From Apostichopus japonicus (taxonomy: Eukaryota > Echinodermata > Holothuroidea > Aspidochirotida > Stichopodidae), in assembly GCF_037975245.1 (NCBI RefSeq), contig NC_092573.1, forward strand, positions 13,104,001-13,168,000: DNA of 64,000 nucleotides, in the 5' to 3' direction. This document shows, one piece after another, positions 49,660-62,723 of the stretch. Position 1 is the first letter of the stretch, and each line of letters opens with the position of its first letter. The notes under the pieces were generated by a model that saw nothing but the letters and a program-made list of their open reading frames with translations, had not been told where the DNA came from and searched no databases. Position numbers and translations under genes: made by a program.

Positions 49660-52600
49660 TCTTCAATTTTATAATATAATTATATAAATTAATTATTGCC
49701 TTTTTTATTCGTCTTTTTCTCGCTTAGTTATCGCATTTTATTCAAGGTTAAATATATGCTCATGTCTGCCTAGGTTCGACTCCCCGCCGAAGCAATATTT
49801 TATTTTATTTTTTTATTATTATTATTAATATTTGGGGTGTTGTTAATATCTGCATGTCTATGCATGGTGTTTTAAGTTTGTTTCGCTTTGTTTGTCTGTT
49901 TTTTTGTTTGTTTTTTTAGGGGGAGGGGGGTGTTTGTCTCTATTTTGGTATTTTGTTTCGCGTAAACAAAGTAGGTCATTGCAATAATTTTTGCACAACT
50001 TGTCAATAGAAACCGATTCGGAACTTAAGACCTGAGTGGTAAATTTGATTTCTGTCTCGCTCGTCGCCTTTCACTGGAAATTTGAATGAAAGTATTCATA
50101 AGGACGAAAACTGTACCTGCAAAAAGAAATGCTTCTTTTGTACAGTGTAAGGCCACCGCGACATCTTTTCTGACAAGCTTGATGATATTTGTTCTTCGGG
50201 AATGTTGTGTCATTACTTAGCCTTTATATTATAAACAGTTAAGTGTGGAAACAGCTATGCTCCTGTTAGAACAACTTAACATTTCTTAAATGCTGATTTA
50301 CTGAGGCAGGCGTTTGAAAGACAGTGTGATACAAACAGGTACGGTAACGTCATAAACAATGCCACGAGCTCTCCGTGCATTAAAAACGATCGAAATGTGC
50401 GGTATTCATGACGGTACACAAAGCAGATAATGCGGATACAGCAGACATAGCCGAGAATAAAATCTAGTAGCGTGGAGGATTCAATTATGACATACTAGGA
50501 CTTTCTACTGGTAAACTTTACTCATTGTCGAATAAATCTATATCTAATTTCTAGCTTTTGCTCTGTGTTTAACGTATTATGACCAAAACAAATATGAAGT
50601 TCACGACAATTCCATCGGACTTGTATATTCGTTTAAAAATAGCTCCGTTTCGAATCTAACGCTCCATTGCTATGGTAACATGGTGAATAATAGCCCTGCC
50701 GCTAATGGATATGTAGAAGATGACCATCGGTGGCGCTCTCAACTTCTCGTGCCACGTCTGGCACCTATACAAGAAGTAACCGACATATTACTGGCGCAAT
50801 CCCGACCGAACATATTTTAACTCTCCTCAGACAGACTTTTCTACACTGATCCCAGAAAGCATTAAGTGCCGTCAAAATGCCTCAGTTGCCAATAGGTACA
50901 TGTCCATGACGTAACACTGTTCTCGTTGTGCAGAAAACTGAAGTCAAAAGTAAGGCATATACTGATAGGCCTAGACTAGGTATACGTTGCAGACTATACA
51001 TATGCTAACTTCACAGACAGACATACATGCATTCAGACAACTTCGGGTAATGTAAAATATCACTAACCGTAATCACGTTATGTTTACTCTGTCTTCAAAT
51101 GTCGTCCTTTTCTTCTCTGCAACCCCGGGCCGTCATTGGAGTCGTTCGAACAACTATATTAAGGCGAAGAACGACGTCAAGATATATCCAACGTCTAGAC
51201 TACACTGCTTGCAATGGAGAGAGAACTGCCCAGTACAGTACAGTACGTGTTGATATGAACGCCTACAAAATGACAACAAATATTTTCCATTGAAAATCCA
51301 CTGTGTATGACGGTATAGTAAACACTCGTATATAGATCAACGCACACGCGCGCACGGAGGTATTATGTACGTACAGCATGCAATGCAGACAAATATTTCG
51401 GAGCGCGCGCTTCTGATTTTGTGCTGATATTCTTGTGAGCGCTCTTGTATCACTGTTTGCATGCGCGCACGGACAAGATAGACGTCAGACTATCACGCTG
51501 TAGCTACTAAACCTTTACTTACATGTGTACAGCAGTAGACTACTGTGATGGTTGCATGCGGCAGTTTAATTTTGTGTGCACAATATGTCAGCATTGTACG
51601 GTGGCTTAATAAGGACATAGGAAAGAAAAACAGTGTCCCCAAATCTCACAATGTTGTCTTTTTATCTCAAACGTTGCCTCTTTTTTTCCCTTCAAAATTT
51701 AGATCCAAAAACAAAAGTCCAAAAGTAGAGACAAAAAGTCCAAATTTTCAGATTTGAGCAGACTTGTTTCCTTTCCTATGTCCCTATTAAGCCACCGTAG
51801 TATTGTGACTATTCTATGATCAGAAAAACTGTACAAATCTAACGGAATTGCTAATGTTATAATGTTAAGAGACTGGCCTTTATCATCCCTGTAAAGTCAG
51901 AACGCGACGGTGTTTATTTCAGTCACGGTTGGCAGCCCTCTTAGGGTTTTAATCAGGAGCTTTCTATTTTATAGCTGTTGTAGGTGTCGTACCAGAAGTA
52001 ATCCTTCCATTATCTTACACAGTACTAAGTCCGTCACGTTTAGGGTCCGCTAAAGTATAGCTAGAAGTTGTCAACTGACAAATCATACCCCCACGTTGAT
52101 ATCTGAGGGCTTGGCCTGCCAGGGTGCATGCACATTTCTATATCATGACGCAGTTTAGACTTTGAGCTAGAAGAGGAGCAAGTTGAGCACACTGAACCGT
52201 CCGCTCGCACGGAGAAACATATCCAGATTAAAACACAGAATTTCTTAACTGTTCTGTGTCACCTCCTTGAATCCTCCTTATTTGCACATCACCTCTACTT
52301 TGAATTATGCGCTTCCACATCAAGACATTCAAAACGATCGTGGTGACTGGAAATATGCCATAACAAGCATTGCGTTAGGTCATGTTACGTCTCGTGTGTG
52401 TCTGTGTGCTTTACTTATCTTTTCGTGTTTTTTTTTTTTCGTTTTTTTTTTTTTTCGTTTTTTTTTTTCACGGTTAAACTTTTGTGCGAATGTACAATAC
52501 TCCAATTGGGGCATGGTATGCATTCATATCACATTGTTTTGGAACAATCTGGAACTCTAAGTATTATTTCGACCCAAGAATCACCAGGCTGGCGTGGTGG

Positions 52601-52925
52601 CCTGAACGGTTGGAAGACAGCACTGCGCGTCGGTGTTTGTTGTCAGGCTGTGTGAATCGCGCCGATCGGATGACAGACACTGCTTTGTTTATAATGGCAT
52701 CGCCAAGGTGGAATTTTTACACGGGCCTAGGATCCCAATTCCGTATCCTCCCTTAGTTCGCAAAAGCATCCGGGAGATTACGTTTAGAGTCCGGCCTTCG
52801 GGCCAGAAGTGGGCTAGCTGACTTGCAATGGAGGGCTCACGTCGATTCGGACTGGGTTGATGTTCAACGTTCAGTGAAACCATGGCCTCGATGAGGCGTA
52901 ATCTCTTGTTAATTTTAGCTTTCTG
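49660..52925 (+). repeat. Array unit 17
   Basis: Complete, 3266 bp. No private change noticed. Confidence 0.97.
51599..51797. mobile_element. MITE-like element, unit 17
   Basis: Passenger copy at the shared site. Confidence 0.74.
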
Positions 52926-55900
52926 TCTTCAATTTTATAATATAATTATATAAATTAATTATTGCCTTTTTTATTCGTCTTTTTCTCGCTTAGTTATCGC
53001 ATTTTATTCAAGGTTAAATATATGCTCATGTCTGCCTAGGTTCGACTCCCCGCCGAAGCAATATTTTATTTTATTTTTTTATTATTATTATTAATATTTG
53101 GGGTGTTGTTAATATCTGCATGTCTATGCATGGTGTTTTAAGTTTGTTTCGCTTTGTTTGTCTGTTTTTTTGTTTGTTTTTTTAGGGGGAGGGGGGTGTT
53201 TGTCTCTATTTTGGTATTTTGTTTCGCGTAAACAAAGTAGGTCATTGCAATAATTTTTGCACAACTTGTCAATAGAAACCGATTCGGAACTTAAGACCTG
53301 AGTGGTAAATTTGATTTCTGTCTCGCTCGTCGCCTTTCACTGGAAATTTGAATGAAAGTATTCATAAGGACGAAAACTGTACCTGCAAAAAGAAATGCTT
53401 CTTTTGTACAGTGTAAGGCCACCGCGACATCTTTTCTGACAAGCTTGATGATATTTGTTCTTCGGGAATGTTGTGTCATTACTTAGCCTTTATATTATAA
53501 ACAGTTAAGTGTGGAAACAGCTATGCTCCTGTTAGAACAACTTAACATTTCTTAAATGCTGATTTACTGAGGCAGGCGTTTGAAAGACAGTGTGATACAA
53601 ACAGGTACGGTAACGTCATAAACAATGCCACGAGCTCTCCGTGCATTAAAAACGATCGAAATGTGCGGTATTCATGACGGTACACAAAGCAGATAATGCG
53701 GATACAGCAGACATAGCCGAGAATAAAATCTAGTAGCGTGGAGGATTCAATTATGACATACTAGGACTTTCTACTGGTAAACTTTACTCATTGTCGAATA
53801 AATCTATATCTAATTTCTAGCTTTTGCTCTGTGTTTAACGTATTATGACCAAAACAAATATGAAGTTCACGACAATTCCATCGGACTTGTATATTCGTTT
53901 AAAAATAGCTCCGTTTCGAATCTAACGCTCCATTGCTATGGTAACATGGTGAATAATAGCCCTGCCGCTAATGGATATGTAGAAGATGACCATCGGTGGC
54001 GCTCTCAACTTCTCGTGCCACGTCTGGCACCTATACAAGAAGTAACCGACATATTACTGGCGCAATCCCGACCGAACATATTTTAACTCTCCTCAGACAG
54101 ACTTTTCTACACTGATCCCAGAAAGCATTAAGTGCCGTCAAAATGCCTCAGTTGCCAATAGGTACATGTCCATGACGTAACACTGTTCTCGTTGTGCAGA
54201 AAACTGAAGTCAAAAGTAAGGCATATACTGATAGGCCTAGACTAGGTATACGTTGCAGACTATACATATGCTAACTTCACAGACAGACATACATGCATTC
54301 AGACAACTTCGGGTAATGTAAAATATCACTAACCGTAATCACGTTATGTTTACTCTGTCTTCAAATGTCGTCCTTTTCTTCTCTGCAACCCCGGGCCGTC
54401 ATTGGAGTCGTTCGAACAACTATATTAAGGCGAAGAACGACGTCAAGATATATCCAACGTCTAGACTACACTGCTTGCAATGGAGAGAGAACTGCCCAGT
54501 ACAGTACAGTACGTGTTGATATGAACGCCTACAAAATGACAACAAATATTTTCCATTGAAAATCCACTGTGTATGACGGTATAGTAAACACTCGTATATA
54601 GATCAACGCACACGCGCGCACGGAGGTATTATGTACGTACAGCATGCAATGCAGACAAATATTTCGGAGCGCGCGCTTCTGATTTTGTGCTGATATTCTT
54701 GTGAGCGCTCTTGTATCACTGTTTGCATGCGCGCACGGACAAGATAGACGTCAGACTATCACGCTGTAGCTACTAAACCTTTACTTACATGTGTACAGCA
54801 GTAGACTACTGTGATGGTTGCATGCGGCAGTTTAATTTTGTGTGCACAATATGTCAGCATTGTACGGTGGCTTAATAAGGACATAGGAAAGAAAAACAGT
54901 GTCCCCAAATCTCACAATGTTGTCTTTTTATCTCAAACGTTGCCTCTTTTTTTCCCTTCAAAATTTAGATCCAAAAACAAAAGTCCAAAAGTAGAGACAA
55001 AAAGTCCAAATTTTCAGATTTGAGCAGACTTGTTTCCTTTCCTATGTCCCTATTAAGCCACCGTAGTATTGTGACTATTCTATGATCAGAAAAACTGTAC
55101 AAATCTAACGGAATTGCTAATGTTATAATGTTAAGAGACTGGCCTTTATCATCCCTGTAAAGTCAGAACGCGACGGTGTTTATTTCAGTCACGGTTGGCA
55201 GCCCTCTTAGGGTTTTAATCAGGAGCTTTCTATTTTATAGCTGTTGTAGGTGTCGTACCAGAAGTAATCCTTCCATTATCTTACACAGTACTAAGTCCGT
55301 CACGTTTAGGGTCCGCTAAAGTATAGCTAGAAGTTGTCAACTGACAAATCATACCCCCACGTTGATATCTGAGGGCTTGGCCTGCCAGGGTGCATGCACA
55401 TTTCTATATCATGACGCAGTTTAGACTTTGAGCTAGAAGAGGAGCAAGTTGAGCACACTGAACCGTCCGCTCGCACGGAGAAACATATCCAGATTAAAAC
55501 ACAGAATTTCTTAACTGTTCTGTGTCACCTCCTTGAATCCTCCTTATTTGCACATCACCTCTACTTTGAATTATGCGCTTCCACATCAAGACATTCAAAA
55601 CGATCGTGGTGACTGGAAATATGCCATAACAAGCATTGCGTTAGGTCATGTTACGTCTCGTGTGTGTCTGTGTGCTTTACTTATCTTTTCGTGTTTTTTT
55701 TTTTTCGTTTTTTTTTTTTTTCGTTTTTTTTTTTCACGGTTAAACTTTTGTGCGAATGTACAATACTCCAATTGGGGCATGGTATGCATTCATATCACAT
55801 TGTTTTGGAACAATCTGGAACTCTAAGTATTATTTCGACCCAAGAATCACCAGGCTGGCGTGGTGGCCTGAACGGTTGGAAGACAGCACTGCGCGTCGGT

Positions 55901-56191
55901 GTTTGTTGTCAGGCTGTGTGAATCGCGCCGATCGGATGACAGACACTGCTTTGTTTATAATGGCATCGCCAAGGTGGAATTTTTACACGGGCCTAGGATC
56001 CCAATTCCGTATCCTCCCTTAGTTCGCAAAAGCATCCGGGAGATTACGTTTAGAGTCCGGCCTTCGGGCCAGAAGTGGGCTAGCTGACTTGCAATGGAGG
56101 GCTCACGTCGATTCGGACTGGGTTGATGTTCAACGTTCAGTGAAACCATGGCCTCGATGAGGCGTAATCTCTTGTTAATTTTAGCTTTCTG
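52926..56191 (+). repeat. Array unit 18
   Basis: Complete, 3266 bp. No private change noticed. Confidence 0.97.
54865..55063. mobile_element. MITE-like element, unit 18
   Basis: Passenger copy at the shared site. Confidence 0.74.
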
Positions 56192-59100
56192 TCTTCAATT
56201 TTATAATATAATTATATAAATTAATTATTGCCTTTTTTATTCGTCTTTTTCTCGCTTAGTTATCGCATTTTATTCAAGGTTAAATATATGCTCATGTCTG
56301 CCTAGGTTCGACTCCCCGCCGAAGCAATATTTTATTTTATTTTTTTATTATTATTATTAATATTTGGGGTGTTGTTAATATCTGCATGTCTATGCATGGT
56401 GTTTTAAGTTTGTTTCGCTTTGTTTGTCTGTTTTTTTGTTTGTTTTTTTAGGGGGAGGGGGGTGTTTGTCTCTATTTTGGTATTTTGTTTCGCGTAAACA
56501 AAGTAGGTCATTGCAATAATTTTTGCACAACTTGTCAATAGAAACCGATTCGGAACTTAAGACCTGAGTGGTAAATTTGATTTCTGTCTCGCTCGTCGCC
56601 TTTCACTGGAAATTTGAATGAAAGTATTCATAAGGACGAAAACTGTACCTGCAAAAAGAAATGCTTCTTTTGTACAGTGTAAGGCCACCGCGACATCTTT
56701 TCTGACAAGCTTGATGATATTTGTTCTTCGGGAATGTTGTGTCATTACTTAGCCTTTATATTATAAACAGTTAAGTGTGGAAACAGCTATGCTCCTGTTA
56801 GAACAACTTAACATTTCTTAAATGCTGATTTACTGAGGCAGGCGTTTGAAAGACAGTGTGATACAAACAGGTACGGTAACGTCATAAACAATGCCACGAG
56901 CTCTCCGTGCATTAAAAACGATCGAAATGTGCGGTATTCATGACGGTACACAAAGCAGATAATGCGGATACAGCAGACATAGCCGAGAATAAAATCTAGT
57001 AGCGTGGAGGATTCAATTATGACATACTAGGACTTTCTACTGGTAAACTTTACTCATTGTCGAATAAATCTATATCTAATTTCTAGCTTTTGCTCTGTGT
57101 TTAACGTATTATGACCAAAACAAATATGAAGTTCACGACAATTCCATCGGACTTGTATATTCGTTTAAAAATAGCTCCGTTTCGAATCTAACGCTCCATT
57201 GCTATGGTAACATGGTGAATAATAGCCCTGCCGCTAATGGATATGTAGAAGATGACCATCGGTGGCGCTCTCAACTTCTCGTGCCACGTCTGGCACCTAT
57301 ACAAGAAGTAACCGACATATTACTGGCGCAATCCCGACCGAACATATTTTAACTCTCCTCAGACAGACTTTTCTACACTGATCCCAGAAAGCATTAAGTG
57401 CCGTCAAAATGCCTCAGTTGCCAATAGGTACATGTCCATGACGTAACACTGTTCTCGTTGTGCAGAAAACTGAAGTCAAAAGTAAGGCATATACTGATAG
57501 GCCTAGACTAGGTATACGTTGCAGACTATACATATGCTAACTTCACAGACAGACATACATGCATTCAGACAACTTCGGGTAATGTAAAATATCACTAACC
57601 GTAATCACGTTATGTTTACTCTGTCTTCAAATGTCGTCCTTTTCTTCTCTGCAACCCCGGGCCGTCATTGGAGTCGTTCGAACAACTATATTAAGGCGAA
57701 GAACGACGTCAAGATATATCCAACGTCTAGACTACACTGCTTGCAATGGAGAGAGAACTGCCCAGTACAGTACAGTACGTGTTGATATGAACGCCTACAA
57801 AATGACAACAAATATTTTCCATTGAAAATCCACTGTGTATGACGGTATAGTAAACACTCGTATATAGATCAACGCACACGCGCGCACGGAGGTATTATGT
57901 ACGTACAGCATGCAATGCAGACAAATATTTCGGAGCGCGCGCTTCTGATTTTGTGCTGATATTCTTGTGAGCGCTCTTGTATCACTGTTTGCATGCGCGC
58001 ACGGACAAGATAGACGTCAGACTATCACGCTGTAGCTACTAAACCTTTACTTACATGTGTACAGCAGTAGACTACTGTGATGGTTGCATGCGGCAGTTTA
58101 ATTTTGTGTGCACAATATGTCAGCATTGTACGGTGGCTTAATAAGGACATAGGAAAGAAAAACAGTGTCCCCAAATCTCACAATGTTGTCTTTTTATCTC
58201 AAACGTTGCCTCTTTTTTTCCCTTCAAAATTTAGATCCAAAAACAAAAGTCCAAAAGTAGAGACAAAAAGTCCAAATTTTCAGATTTGAGCAGACTTGTT
58301 TCCTTTCCTATGTCCCTATTAAGCCACCGTAGTATTGTGACTATTCTATGATCAGAAAAACTGTACAAATCTAACGGAATTGCTAATGTTATAATGTTAA
58401 GAGACTGGCCTTTATCATCCCTGTAAAGTCAGAACGCGACGGTGTTTATTTCAGTCACGGTTGGCAGCCCTCTTAGGGTTTTAATCAGGAGCTTTCTATT
58501 TTATAGCTGTTGTAGGTGTCGTACCAGAAGTAATCCTTCCATTATCTTACACAGTACTAAGTCCGTCACGTTTAGGGTCCGCTAAAGTATAGCTAGAAGT
58601 TGTCAACTGACAAATCATACCCCCACGTTGATATCTGAGGGCTTGGCCTGCCAGGGTGCATGCACATTTCTATATCATGACGCAGTTTAGACTTTGAGCT
58701 AGAAGAGGAGCAAGTTGAGCACACTGAACCGTCCGCTCGCACGGAGAAACATATCCAGATTAAAACACAGAATTTCTTAACTGTTCTGTGTCACCTCCTT
58801 GAATCCTCCTTATTTGCACATCACCTCTACTTTGAATTATGCGCTTCCACATCAAGACATTCAAAACGATCGTGGTGACTGGAAATATGCCATAACAAGC
58901 ATTGCGTTAGGTCATGTTACGTCTCGTGTGTGTCTGTGTGCTTTACTTATCTTTTCGTGTTTTTTTTTTTTCGTTTTTTTTTTTTTTCGTTTTTTTTTTT
59001 CACGGTTAAACTTTTGTGCGAATGTACAATACTCCAATTGGGGCATGGTATGCATTCATATCACATTGTTTTGGAACAATCTGGAACTCTAAGTATTATT

Positions 59101-59457
59101 TCGACCCAAGAATCACCAGGCTGGCGTGGTGGCCTGAACGGTTGGAAGACAGCACTGCGCGTCGGTGTTTGTTGTCAGGCTGTGTGAATCGCGCCGATCG
59201 GATGACAGACACTGCTTTGTTTATAATGGCATCGCCAAGGTGGAATTTTTACACGGGCCTAGGATCCCAATTCCGTATCCTCCCTTAGTTCGCAAAAGCA
59301 TCCGGGAGATTACGTTTAGAGTCCGGCCTTCGGGCCAGAAGTGGGCTAGCTGACTTGCAATGGAGGGCTCACGTCGATTCGGACTGGGTTGATGTTCAAC
59401 GTTCAGTGAAACCATGGCCTCGATGAGGCGTAATCTCTTGTTAATTTTAGCTTTCTG
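56192..59457 (+). repeat. Array unit 19
   Basis: Complete, 3266 bp. No private change noticed. Confidence 0.97.
58131..58329. mobile_element. MITE-like element, unit 19
   Basis: Passenger copy at the shared site. Confidence 0.74.
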
Positions 59458-62400
59458 TCTTCAATTTTATAATATAATTATATAAATTAATTATTGCCTT
59501 TTTTATTCGTCTTTTTCTCGCTTAGTTATCGCATTTTATTCAAGGTTAAATATATGCTCATGTCTGCCTAGGTTCGACTCCCCGCCGAAGCAATATTTTA
59601 TTTTATTTTTTTATTATTATTATTAATATTTGGGGTGTTGTTAATATCTGCATGTCTATGCATGGTGTTTTAAGTTTGTTTCGCTTTGTTTGTCTGTTTT
59701 TTTGTTTGTTTTTTTAGGGGGAGGGGGGTGTTTGTCTCTATTTTGGTATTTTGTTTCGCGTAAACAAAGTAGGTCATTGCAATAATTTTTGCACAACTTG
59801 TCAATAGAAACCGATTCGGAACTTAAGACCTGAGTGGTAAATTTGATTTCTGTCTCGCTCGTCGCCTTTCACTGGAAATTTGAATGAAAGTATTCATAAG
59901 GACGAAAACTGTACCTGCAAAAAGAAATGCTTCTTTTGTACAGTGTAAGGCCACCGCGACATCTTTTCTGACAAGCTTGATGATATTTGTTCTTCGGGAA
60001 TGTTGTGTCATTACTTAGCCTTTATATTATAAACAGTTAAGTGTGGAAACAGCTATGCTCCTGTTAGAACAACTTAACATTTCTTAAATGCTGATTTACT
60101 GAGGCAGGCGTTTGAAAGACAGTGTGATACAAACAGGTACGGTAACGTCATAAACAATGCCACGAGCTCTCCGTGCATTAAAAACGATCGAAATGTGCGG
60201 TATTCATGACGGTACACAAAGCAGATAATGCGGATACAGCAGACATAGCCGAGAATAAAATCTAGTAGCGTGGAGGATTCAATTATGACATACTAGGACT
60301 TTCTACTGGTAAACTTTACTCATTGTCGAATAAATCTATATCTAATTTCTAGCTTTTGCTCTGTGTTTAACGTATTATGACCAAAACAAATATGAAGTTC
60401 ACGACAATTCCATCGGACTTGTATATTCGTTTAAAAATAGCTCCGTTTCGAATCTAACGCTCCATTGCTATGGTAACATGGTGAATAATAGCCCTGCCGC
60501 TAATGGATATGTAGAAGATGACCATCGGTGGCGCTCTCAACTTCTCGTGCCACGTCTGGCACCTATACAAGAAGTAACCGACATATTACTGGCGCAATCC
60601 CGACCGAACATATTTTAACTCTCCTCAGACAGACTTTTCTACACTGATCCCAGAAAGCATTAAGTGCCGTCAAAATGCCTCAGTTGCCAATAGGTACATG
60701 TCCATGACGTAACACTGTTCTCGTTGTGCAGAAAACTGAAGTCAAAAGTAAGGCATATACTGATAGGCCTAGACTAGGTATACGTTGCAGACTATACATA
60801 TGCTAACTTCACAGACAGACATACATGCATTCAGACAACTTCGGGTAATGTAAAATATCACTAACCGTAATCACGTTATGTTTACTCTGTCTTCAAATGT
60901 CGTCCTTTTCTTCTCTGCAACCCCGGGCCGTCATTGGAGTCGTTCGAACAACTATATTAAGGCGAAGAACGACGTCAAGATATATCCAACGTCTAGACTA
61001 CACTGCTTGCAATGGAGAGAGAACTGCCCAGTACAGTACAGTACGTGTTGATATGAACGCCTACAAAATGACAACAAATATTTTCCATTGAAAATCCACT
61101 GTGTATGACGGTATAGTAAACACTCGTATATAGATCAACGCACACGCGCGCACGGAGGTATTATGTACGTACAGCATGCAATGCAGACAAATATTTCGGA
61201 GCGCGCGCTTCTGATTTTGTGCTGATATTCTTGTGAGCGCTCTTGTATCACTGTTTGCATGCGCGCACGGACAAGATAGACGTCAGACTATCACGCTGTA
61301 GCTACTAAACCTTTACTTACATGTGTACAGCAGTAGACTACTGTGATGGTTGCATGCGGCAGTTTAATTTTGTGTGCACAATATGTCAGCATTGTACGGT
61401 GGCTTAATAAGGACATAGGAAAGAAAAACAGTGTCCCCAAATCTCACAATGTTGTCTTTTTATCTCAAACGTTGCCTCTTTTTTTCCCTTCAAAATTTAG
61501 ATCCAAAAACAAAAGTCCAAAAGTAGAGACAAAAAGTCCAAATTTTCAGATTTGAGCAGACTTGTTTCCTTTCCTATGTCCCTATTAAGCCACCGTAGTA
61601 TTGTGACTATTCTATGATCAGAAAAACTGTACAAATCTAACGGAATTGCTAATGTTATAATGTTAAGAGACTGGCCTTTATCATCCCTGTAAAGTCAGAA
61701 CGCGACGGTGTTTATTTCAGTCACGGTTGGCAGCCCTCTTAGGGTTTTAATCAGGAGCTTTCTATTTTATAGCTGTTGTAGGTGTCGTACCAGAAGTAAT
61801 CCTTCCATTATCTTACACAGTACTAAGTCCGTCACGTTTAGGGTCCGCTAAAGTATAGCTAGAAGTTGTCAACTGACAAATCATACCCCCACGTTGATAT
61901 CTGAGGGCTTGGCCTGCCAGGGTGCATGCACATTTCTATATCATGACGCAGTTTAGACTTTGAGCTAGAAGAGGAGCAAGTTGAGCACACTGAACCGTCC
62001 GCTCGCACGGAGAAACATATCCAGATTAAAACACAGAATTTCTTAACTGTTCTGTGTCACCTCCTTGAATCCTCCTTATTTGCACATCACCTCTACTTTG
62101 AATTATGCGCTTCCACATCAAGACATTCAAAACGATCGTGGTGACTGGAAATATGCCATAACAAGCATTGCGTTAGGTCATGTTACGTCTCGTGTGTGTC
62201 TGTGTGCTTTACTTATCTTTTCGTGTTTTTTTTTTTTCGTTTTTTTTTTTTTTCGTTTTTTTTTTTCACGGTTAAACTTTTGTGCGAATGTACAATACTC
62301 CAATTGGGGCATGGTATGCATTCATATCACATTGTTTTGGAACAATCTGGAACTCTAAGTATTATTTCGACCCAAGAATCACCAGGCTGGCGTGGTGGCC

Positions 62401-62723
62401 TGAACGGTTGGAAGACAGCACTGCGCGTCGGTGTTTGTTGTCAGGCTGTGTGAATCGCGCCGATCGGATGACAGACACTGCTTTGTTTATAATGGCATCG
62501 CCAAGGTGGAATTTTTACACGGGCCTAGGATCCCAATTCCGTATCCTCCCTTAGTTCGCAAAAGCATCCGGGAGATTACGTTTAGAGTCCGGCCTTCGGG
62601 CCAGAAGTGGGCTAGCTGACTTGCAATGGAGGGCTCACGTCGATTCGGACTGGGTTGATGTTCAACGTTCAGTGAAACCATGGCCTCGATGAGGCGTAAT
62701 CTCTTGTTAATTTTAGCTTTCTG
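59458..62723 (+). repeat. Array unit 20
   Basis: Complete, 3266 bp. No private change noticed. Confidence 0.97.
61397..61595. mobile_element. MITE-like element, unit 20
   Basis: Passenger copy at the shared site; the last unit is cut before reaching it. Confidence 0.74.
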
